Shown here in pieces: positions 7,059-11,296 of a stretch of DNA of 11,296 bases (positions are counted from its first letter, which is position 1; each line of letters starts with the position of its first letter). Location of the stretch: assembly GCA_910586405.1 (NCBI GenBank), contig CAJUII010000105.1:1-11296 (forward strand). Direction: 5' to 3'. Source of the stretch: an uncultured Lachnospiraceae bacterium (GTDB lineage: Bacteria > Bacillota > Clostridia > Lachnospirales > Lachnospiraceae). The notes below the pieces were generated by a model. It was not told the DNA's origin. It did not search any database and saw only the letters and a list, made by a program, of their open reading frames with translations. The translations under genes and the position numbers were made by a program.

Positions 7059-7205
7059 TTTCAGCCCTGCTCTAGAACGTGTTACCGTTTTGGCGACAAT
7101 CTGGCAATTGGCTACACTGGGCGCTGTCTCTATTATGACGGCAGCCCGGGCGCGCTGGTTAAAAAGGAGTATGACATCATCGAACTGCTATCGCAGCTGG
7201 ATAAT
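7059..7205 (+). pseudogene. Start-less coding remnant downstream of the M56 protease gene
   Basis: One frame (codons in register with TAC 7083) reads protein-like sequence: YRFGDNLAIGYTGRCLYYDG, then SPGALVKKEYDIIELLSQLD. It continues without a stop into the complement of the next gene's 3' end, finally stopping near 7310. An in-frame TGA at 7029 and the lack of any start or ribosome binding site mean it is not a functional gene as it stands. It could be the last 3' piece of a deleted gene that once followed the protease. I do not recognise the family. The composition looks coding, but this rests on inspection only. Confidence 0.4.
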
Positions 7206-8561
7206 TTACCATTCCTTGGTAAGCTCCATATTCCAGTCCACAGCAAACGGCCCGTTTGCCTGCGCTTCCATGCTGCTTACAAGCTCGGCGCGCTCTGCCG
7301 CGCTGCTCTGTGAATCGTCGAGCGACTCCTCTGACCAATAGGAATATCCATATAGATAACTTTTGTTAAAATCTTCCCACGAATCAAACAACTCCTGCGC
7401 TTTCTGCGCTGCCTCTAAGTTCTTGTCCATTGCCTCCTCATAAGTGCAGTATCCGGCTGCGTAGCCAAAGCCCATAATGGTTCCGACCCGGCTTAAATCC
7501 CATGCGGCAATCGCCCCGTCCCCGTATGCGGACTGTGCATCATAGGCTGCGAGCAGGCTGATATAAGTCCCTTCATCAAGCCCCTGCTCCTGTAAGATGG
7601 CATCAAATGCATCGCGCTGTGTCTCCCCGTCTGCACCAAACTCTTTCAACACATCCAAGGCATCCTGATTATGCCCTTCTGTCATCAGCCAGTCCGCCAT
7701 CTCAATCAGGTCATCCGCGTTCTCCACACCCCAGCTGCCTGAAAGACTCTGCTGCGCTGACAAGACAATTGCCTCAAGCTGGCTCTCTGTAGAACTGGCA
7801 TCCTCCAATGCCTTAAAAGACTCCAAAACGTTGGTGCCATTGACAGAATCCAAGACTGCTGTCATACTGCTGATAAAATCCTTCGTCCCTGCCTGCGCAG
7901 CGTCCAGCTCAGGCGCTTCGTCTAAGAGCTCCACCGAAATGACCTGTCTGGCTTCCTCGATGTCATCATCATTGCCAACGATAACTACTGTGATATAACT
8001 GTCCGCGTCTTCTGCAAAATAACCATATGCCTGTCCTTTGCTTATCCCGTGTTTTGCCACGCCTTCCCATGCAATACTGCGGTCCGTGCCCTCAAGCGCA
8101 GGCGCCTGTGTATCTGTCCAGTCCACCGTCACACCAGAGTTGCTTATCGCCAAGTCCGTAATATATTCCGCAAAATCCTCAAGGCTTTCGATATCACCCG
8201 AATTTCCTAAAATACTGGATTTGGCACATCTTAGAGAAATGCCGGAAAATCCTTTTCTTGAATCCTCGCCATCCAGTCCCATCATGGCAAATCCTGCCGA
8301 GAGCGGCATGTCCGTCTGGGTGAGTCCTTCAAGCAAAACCACCTTGTATGTGCCGTCTGAAGAGACATATTCCTGTGTATCAGGAAGATTCTCCGGCTCC
8401 TGCGGTTCTTGAGATTCCTCTGCCGCCTTGTTTTCTACAGTGCCCGAGGACACGGCCGCACTGTTTGATCCGCCGTCTGCTGTGTCCTTGGAATTACCAC
8501 AGGCTGTAAGCATCAGTCCAACCGCCGCTGCGAACAATAGTACATTTCTTTTTTTCATCAT
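7206..8561 (-). CDS. DUF1266 lipoprotein
   Basis: The 451-residue protein has a signal peptide (MMKKRNVLLFAAAVGLMLTA) with an LTAC lipobox and lipidated Cys at residue 21. A Ser/Glu/Pro linker runs to about 62, a middle domain (about 65-215) starts EYVSSDGTYKVVLLEGLTQT, and the C-terminal domain (about 270-440) matches DUF1266. Its pattern is SLSGSWGVENADDLIEMADW, then LMTEGHNQDALDVL, GAIAAWDLSRVGTIMGFGYA, AGYCTYEEA and FDSWEDFNKSYLYGYSYWS. DUF1266 has no known activity; the fold is helical. The middle domain resembles the anchored stress-type regions of other Firmicutes lipoproteins, but I cannot name it. The protein should face the outside of the cell membrane. AAAGGAG lies upstream of ATG-ATG; either ATG would serve. 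It is transcribed alone from an extended -10 promoter and meets the M56 operon tail to tail. Confidence 0.88.
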   Translation of the reverse strand: MMKKRNVLLFAAAVGLMLTACGNSKDTADGGSNSAAVSSGTVENKAAEESQEPQEPENLPDTQEYVSSDGTYKVVLLEGLTQTDMPLSAGFAMMGLDGEDSRKGFSGISLRCAKSSILGNSGDIESLEDFAEYITDLAISNSGVTVDWTDTQAPALEGTDRSIAWEGVAKHGISKGQAYGYFAEDADSYITVVIVGNDDDIEEARQVISVELLDEAPELDAAQAGTKDFISSMTAVLDSVNGTNVLESFKALEDASSTESQLEAIVLSAQQSLSGSWGVENADDLIEMADWLMTEGHNQDALDVLKEFGADGETQRDAFDAILQEQGLDEGTYISLLAAYDAQSAYGDGAIAAWDLSRVGTIMGFGYAAGYCTYEEAMDKNLEAAQKAQELFDSWEDFNKSYLYGYSYWSEESLDDSQSSAAERAELVSSMEAQANGPFAVDWNMELTKEW

Positions 8562-8608
8562 CCTTGCTCTCCTTTACGCCCATTCGGGCAGATTTCATAA
8601 CAATAGAC

Positions 8609-8617
8609 ATTGTACCA
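8609..8617 (-). promoter_or_regulatory. Extended -10 promoter of the DUF1266 lipoprotein gene
   Basis: The minus strand reads TGGTACAAT (extended -10, TGN followed by a 5/6 match to TATAAT), about 47 nt upstream of the start. The -35 position is poor (TGGAAA), which is common when the TG extension is present. Confidence 0.5.
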
Positions 8618-8682
8618 CGCCACAGGTTATATTTCCATATAAATTATTCCGAAATGTTCGACAACAGGCCCAAGAACGTATT

Positions 8683-8748
8683 ATGCTAGAACATACAAAA
8701 ATGATAATCAGACAGGTGGAGGAAATTTGGCGGGCGTTCGGCATATAG
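8683..8748 (+). other. Weak small ORF or gene fragment (21 codons)
   Basis: MLEHTKMIIRQVEEIWRAFG(I) is amphipathic and protein-like, and an open frame continues upstream, but there is no ribosome binding site before the ATG and no clear promoter. It may be the tail of a decayed gene. It is the only coding-like signal in the 308-nt gap 8562-8869, which otherwise holds the lipoprotein promoter and the hairpin at 8814-8857. Confidence 0.15.
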
Positions 8749-8813
8749 AAGCAGATTTTTATCTTTTCTTTACCCATTGCGTTATGGATTCGTTCAAGTT
8801 TATCCTTTCATAC

Positions 8814-8857
8814 AAAATCCGTGTGGCATTGATAAGAAGCAATGCCACACGGATTTT
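8814..8857. terminator. Bidirectional hairpin terminator (18-bp perfect stem)
   Basis: AAAATCCGTGTGGCATTG and CAATGCCACACGGATTTT form a perfect 18-bp stem around the 8-nt loop ATAAGAAG. The A4/T4 ends of the stem provide a short U-run in both directions. It begins 12 nt after the stop codon of the ADP-ribosylglycohydrolase-family gene on the minus strand, where a terminator is expected. Confidence 0.8.
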
Positions 8858-8869
8858 CATTATATGGTA

Positions 8870-9664
8870 TTACCGCGGAATCTGAAACTGTTCTTCAAAG
8901 CGCCGCAGCGTATCCTTTAATCCACTGTCAAGGCAGGGTATCGCACGCGAATAGATGGCATCGGGTATCTTTTTGTAATAAGCGTGTGCAATGCCGCCTG
9001 TCATACAGGCAATCGTATCACTGTCACCGCCGATTGAGATGGCTTTGCGGACAGCGTCCTCGTAGGAACTGGATTCCATAAATGCTTGGATTGCAGGCGG
9101 TACTGAGTAAGAGGCACGGCTGTTGAAAACATACGTGCCGCGCAGATCATCCAAGGACATGCAGGGCTTATAGTGAAGCTTTCTGATAAGATAACGCTGG
9201 ATTTCTTCTTTGTCACAGCCTTTTCGCGCCAGAAAAACGGCGGCGGCAACTGCCTGCGCGCCGCGGACGGCTTCAGGATGGCGGTGTGTATAGTGACAGC
9301 TTTGTCTGACCTCATACAGCACCTCAGCAAGAGAATCAAAAGCACAGCCAATCGCACTTACGCGCATCGCAGCACCGTTTCCATAGCTTCTTTGAACGGT
9401 TAAATTTTCTGATAAAGCCCATTTTCTAAACATCTGCCCATACCCGGCATTGGGATAGCGCCTGTAATATTGTTTGAACCAAAGCGCATAGCTTTTGGCC
9501 GGAGTGATGTGTGACTGGGCCAGTAACTTCTCTGCTACGGCAATGGTCAGAACGGTGTCGTCTGTATAAGTGCTTCCAGCAGGAAACAGCGGGAAGTCTT
9601 GGGTTTTTACGTTGTGAATTTCATAAGTGGAACCGATAATATCACCAAATACCGCACCATACAT
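8870..9664 (-). CDS. ADP-ribosylglycohydrolase (DraG) family protein
   Basis: The 264-residue protein has all the family's metal-site motifs: GDIIGS (residues 7-12), TDDT near residue 34, and GGDSDTIA near residue 211. This is the DraG/ARH fold, which uses a two-magnesium centre to remove ADP-ribose from proteins, nucleic acids or small molecules; its substrate cannot be told from sequence. Length is normal for the family and there is no signal peptide, so it is cytoplasmic. The chosen start (ATG 9664, MYGAVFGD) has AAGGAG 9-10 nt upstream; an in-frame GTG at 9688 would place that site inside the gene and is rejected. It is transcribed alone from a promoter carrying a flanking inverted repeat, is divergent from the C39-like peptidase gene, and ends at a strong hairpin. 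No ADP-ribosyltransferase is visible nearby. Confidence 0.93.
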   Translation of the reverse strand: MYGAVFGDIIGSTYEIHNVKTQDFPLFPAGSTYTDDTVLTIAVAEKLLAQSHITPAKSYALWFKQYYRRYPNAGYGQMFRKWALSENLTVQRSYGNGAAMRVSAIGCAFDSLAEVLYEVRQSCHYTHRHPEAVRGAQAVAAAVFLARKGCDKEEIQRYLIRKLHYKPCMSLDDLRGTYVFNSRASYSVPPAIQAFMESSSYEDAVRKAISIGGDSDTIACMTGGIAHAYYKKIPDAIYSRAIPCLDSGLKDTLRRFEEQFQIPR

Positions 9665-9752
9665 ACTAAGATTCTCCTTTTCAAACACGCTCTAAAACAC
9701 CAGCCTCAAAAGTTTTATGACAGTACAAATCAAAATCTCCCATAGGGCTGAT

Positions 9753-9780
9753 TGTTGTTTGCATTATACCAAAAACAACA
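9753..9780. promoter_or_regulatory. Inverted repeat straddling the ADP-ribosylglycohydrolase promoter
   Basis: TGTTGTTT (9753-9760) and AAACAACA (9773-9780) form a perfect 8-bp inverted repeat with a 12-nt spacer. The arms are 20 nt apart centre to centre, about two helical turns, and the spacer contains the -10 element. This geometry suits a dimeric repressor bound on one face of the promoter. The regulator is not identifiable in the window. Confidence 0.45.
9763..9771 (-). promoter_or_regulatory. Extended -10 promoter of the ADP-ribosylglycohydrolase-family gene
   Basis: The minus strand reads TGGTATAAT, a perfect extended -10, about 98 nt upstream of the start. There is no good -35 (TAGAAA-like). 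The implied leader of roughly 90 nt is long for this window, but I saw no known riboswitch or strong structure in it. Confidence 0.6.
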
Positions 9781-9811
9781 TGGATTTTCTATAGTATTCT
9801 GTGTGTATTTA

Positions 9812-9820
9812 TGGTATGAT
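9812..9820 (+). promoter_or_regulatory. Extended -10 promoter of the C39-like peptidase gene
   Basis: TGGTATGAT is an extended -10 with a 5/6 hexamer, 44 nt upstream of the start. The -35 is weak. It is about 45 bp from the divergent promoter's -10, so a factor bound in the 9665-9864 gap could affect both genes. Confidence 0.5.
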
Positions 9821-9864
9821 AATGCTGTCTAAAAAAGTGTATCAAATAAATTGGAGGTGCAGCA

Positions 9865-10509
9865 ATGATATGGATGATAGCGGCCATTCTGGCAACAGGC
9901 ATCAGCGCGTTTCTCATTACGACCATTGTGGACATCATCATAATGGGCAGTTACCGCTTAATGATTTCACCGCCATGCGAAGTTTCCGAGTATATTGTTT
10001 GCAAGGAAAACCGCATTGATATCCAGCAGGGAAACGAGTGCTCAGGCTATGCTGCCGCATATCTGCTGCGCCATTACGATATTCCGGCAGACGGAACAGA
10101 GATCTACCAGAAAATGCCCTTCAAAGACGCTGAAGGATGTGTTCCGCCCAGCGGAATCAAGAAAGTACTTGAAAGTTACGGATTTCATGTGCGATACTGC
10201 GCCGGTAACTTAAATGCGCTAAAAAGAGAGCTCTGCAAAGGAGCTCCTGTTATTGTCTTTATCAAGTCCAGAAAAGACAAGAGATGGCTGCACTACGTGC
10301 CCGTCGTCGGCTTTGATCAGGACCATCTGTTTCTGGCAGATTCGGCTGTGAAGTCTGCCAGCAGCCAAGAGCACGCATACAATCGAACCATCCCCACCAA
10401 AGACTTTTTGGTATTATGGAACACCGCAATGTTAAAAATGCCCCTGTATGCGCGTACATTTTATGTGATTGAGAGGAAATCTGACTGTCCACTATCGGAG
10501 GCGAAATAA
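9865..10509 (+). CDS. Membrane-anchored C39-like cysteine peptidase
   Basis: The 214-residue protein begins with one hydrophobic segment (about residues 2-28) that should anchor it with the catalytic domain probably outside. The rest follows the papain-like C39/peptidase_C39_2 order: Gln54 or Gln55 (oxyanion) and the nucleophile Cys59 in IQQGNECSGYAAAYLLRHY, a PPSGIKKVLESYG helix, then His143 in WLHYVPVVGFD and Asp159 in FLADS. C39 enzymes cut double-glycine leaders when fused to ABC exporters; stand-alone members like this have mostly unknown substrates. The start is fixed by TTGGAGG 7 nt before ATG 9865. It is divergent from the ADP-ribosylglycohydrolase-family gene, and its last 49 nt overlap the end of the convergent small gene. 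The family is well supported; the substrate is unknown. Confidence 0.85.
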   Translation: MIWMIAAILATGISAFLITTIVDIIIMGSYRLMISPPCEVSEYIVCKENRIDIQQGNECSGYAAAYLLRHYDIPADGTEIYQKMPFKDAEGCVPPSGIKKVLESYGFHVRYCAGNLNALKRELCKGAPVIVFIKSRKDKRWLHYVPVVGFDQDHLFLADSAVKSASSQEHAYNRTIPTKDFLVLWNTAMLKMPLYARTFYVIERKSDCPLSEAK

Positions 10510-10763
10510 GCTAAAAATTCATCCTTATACTTTATTTTTACATTCAAACATTCTAACCATTCAAATGCATCTATCATCTGCATTCGCATTTTTTCTTTCA
10601 TGTCTTGGGGAATCTTTTCCATATCGTATTTGTTCTCTGCAATTTCTTTCAGGAAATCAAAACATTGTACTTTTTCCCCGTCAGAAAAACATCCTTCAAA
10701 AATAACTGCCAAATTCTCTAATTCTTCAAATTGCTGCTCTTCCATATCCATTCTTATAATCAT
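10461..10763 (-). CDS. Small acidic protein of unknown function
   Basis: About 100 residues, acidic and mostly helical by appearance, with no signal peptide: MIIRMDMEEQQFEELENLAV, then IFEGCFSDGEKVQCFDFLKE, then a WLECLNVKIKYKDEFLAYF end. I do not recognise the family; its size and composition resemble small immunity-type or orphan proteins, but no toxin is adjacent. The start is uncertain. ATG 10763 is chosen because the GTG at 10784 lies inside the predicted -10 element; ATG 10751 is also possible. GGTGG-AGG stands immediately upstream of 10763. The last 16 codons run into the 3' end of the convergent peptidase gene, perhaps because the original stop was lost. The gene is more AT-rich than its neighbours, which may indicate separate acquisition. 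Confidence 0.6.
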   Translation of the reverse strand: MIIRMDMEEQQFEELENLAVIFEGCFSDGEKVQCFDFLKEIAENKYDMEKIPQDMKEKMRMQMIDAFEWLECLNVKIKYKDEFLAYFASDSGQSDFLSIT

Positions 10764-10782
10764 TCCTCCACCCTTTTTCTCC

Positions 10783-10811
10783 ACTATACCATCCCGATAA
10801 CTGTATGTAAA
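10783..10811 (-). promoter_or_regulatory. Promoter of the small acidic protein gene
   Basis: The minus strand reads TTTACA (10811-10806), a 17-nt spacer ending TGG, and TATAGT (10788-10783), so both hexamers are good and the -10 is extended. The transcript would start near 10776, which argues against the upstream GTG start of the gene and supports the gene being real. Confidence 0.7.
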
Positions 10812-10839
10812 ACAAAATATAAGTAGAATTGAATTTTAA

Positions 10840-10868
10840 TTGATAAAAAATTGAACTTTTCCTATTAA
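10840..10868 (+). promoter_or_regulatory. Probable promoter of the ABC ATPase gene
   Basis: TTGATA (10840-10845), a 17-nt spacer and TATTAA (10863-10868) stand 39 nt before the start. The surrounding 100 nt are very AT-rich. This is the best -35/-10 pair in the gap, but AT-rich sequence gives chance matches. Confidence 0.5.
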
Positions 10869-10907
10869 GATAAACCTGTCAGTAAAAACACGAAAGGAGG
10901 ATTTCAA

Positions 10908-11296
10908 ATGAACAACACCATCAAAATCCAAAACCTCAATAAATTTTATGGAAAAAAGCAGGCCTTGTGCGATGTGAATCTGACCATCGGGCAGGGGATG
11001 TTTGGTCTCTTGGGGAGAAACGGCGCAGGCAAAACAACGCTCATGCGGACGCTTGCCACATTGCTGCCAAAGCGCAGCGGTACCGTGTCCGTCTGCGGGA
11101 TTCCCATTGAAAAAGATCAGAAAATCCGCAAAATCATCGGATATCTGCCGCAGGAGTTTTCCATATACCCGTCCATGAATGTGCTAGAAGCGATGGATTA
11201 CCTCGCGCTCCTGAACGGCTTAACAAAACCCGAGCGGAAGGAACTTGTATCAGAGAAGTGTATCTCGACTAAATACCTTGTCTTGTCAATCTTCTG
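10908..11296 (+). CDS. ABC transporter ATP-binding protein (BcrA-type), N-terminal part, disrupted
   Basis: The visible part starts at ATG 10908 with AAAGGAGG 7-8 nt upstream. It shows the A-loop region (NLNKFYGKKQAL, Tyr14), Walker A GRNGAGKTT (residues 36-44), and the Q-loop IGYLPQEF with Gln82 followed by YPSMNVLEAMDYLALLNGL. This is the ATPase of an ABC-2-type exporter like those for bacitracin or other peptides; the permease should follow. After KPERKEL (to about 11245) the expected helical-domain sequence stops, and the frame continues through unrelated codons (VSEKCISTKYLVLSIF) to the window edge without reaching the signature motif. The last 50 bases look like sequence from another locus, read better on the opposite strand. 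The gene is therefore either interrupted by an element here or misassembled. Confidence 0.85.
   Translation, partial: MNNTIKIQNLNKFYGKKQALCDVNLTIGQGMFGLLGRNGAGKTTLMRTLATLLPKRSGTVSVCGIPIEKDQKIRKIIGYLPQEFSIYPSMNVLEAMDYLALLNGLTKPERKELVSEKCISTKYLVLSIF
11243..11296 (-). mobile_element. Possible fragment of a transposon-encoded TnpW-type gene
   Basis: The minus strand from the right edge reads QKIDKTRYLVEIHFSDTS before entering the complement of the ABC gene. The pattern KI-x-x-T-x-Y-x-V-x-(V/I)-x-F-S-x-T-S resembles the small proteins annotated as TnpW in Clostridia conjugative and mobilisable elements. Only 18 residues are visible, no start or stop is present, and this is from memory of the family pattern, so it is tentative. 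Confidence 0.35.

Noticed and set aside
7141..7205. Small inverted repeats near 7190 as a terminator
   Set aside because: The 6-bp CTGC/GCAG stem has no U-run after it in either direction.
8595..8777. Minus-strand 60-codon frame in the intergenic gap
   Set aside because: It has a start-proximal AT-rich context, no family pattern, and runs through the lipoprotein promoter.

Overview
The window looks like a mid-GC, low-to-moderate complexity piece of a Clostridia genome, most likely Lachnospiraceae or a close relative. The reasons are strong AGGAGG-type ribosome binding sites, sigma-A-like promoters (TTGACA/TATAAT, often extended -10 TGNTATAAT), lipoproteins with an LTAC lipobox followed by Ser/Glu/Pro-rich linkers, and gene families typical of gut Firmicutes (BlaI/M56 pairs with DUF5780, DUF1266 lipoproteins, a second Hsp70 system). 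The genus cannot be fixed by eye.

Layout. (1) 52-360, minus: the N-terminus of a sugar-type ABC substrate-binding lipoprotein, cut off near the left edge where the sequence stops matching the family. (2) 501-4242, minus: a three-gene chaperone operon in the order GrpE-like exchange factor, short HscC-like Hsp70, and J-like/TPR/SEC-C protein. It has its own promoter (4278-4305) and a rho-independent terminator (459-488). (3) 4361-5056, minus: a DUF2200-DUF1801 fusion protein. (4) 5143-7056, plus: a BlaI-family repressor and BlaR1-like M56 membrane protease, with a BlaI-type palindrome just downstream of the promoter; the protease carries a DUF5780-like C-terminal domain rather than a penicillin-binding domain. 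(5) 7059-7205, plus: a start-less coding remnant. (6) 7206-8561, minus: a DUF1266 lipoprotein. (7) 8562-8869: an intergenic stretch with a promoter, a weak small ORF and an 18-bp perfect hairpin. (8) 8870-9664, minus, and 9865-10509, plus: an ADP-ribosylglycohydrolase-family protein divergent from a membrane-anchored C39-like cysteine peptidase; an inverted repeat straddles one of their promoters. (9) 10461-10763, minus: a small unrecognised AT-rich gene whose 3' end overlaps the peptidase gene. (10) 10908-right edge, plus: the N-terminal part of an ABC transporter ATPase, which also leaves its family about 50 bases before the edge.

How it fits together. Three units look like functional systems: the dedicated Hsp70 machine with its own exchange factor and J-like partner, the BlaI/BlaR1-like sensor-repressor pair, and the divergent ADP-ribosylglycohydrolase/peptidase pair. 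Both ends of the window switch within about 50-60 bases from a recognisable gene into unrelated sequence. The right tip, read on the minus strand, resembles a transposon-encoded TnpW-type small protein. The ends are therefore either mobile-element junctions or assembly artefacts. No tRNA, rRNA, CRISPR array, complete insertion sequence or origin was seen.
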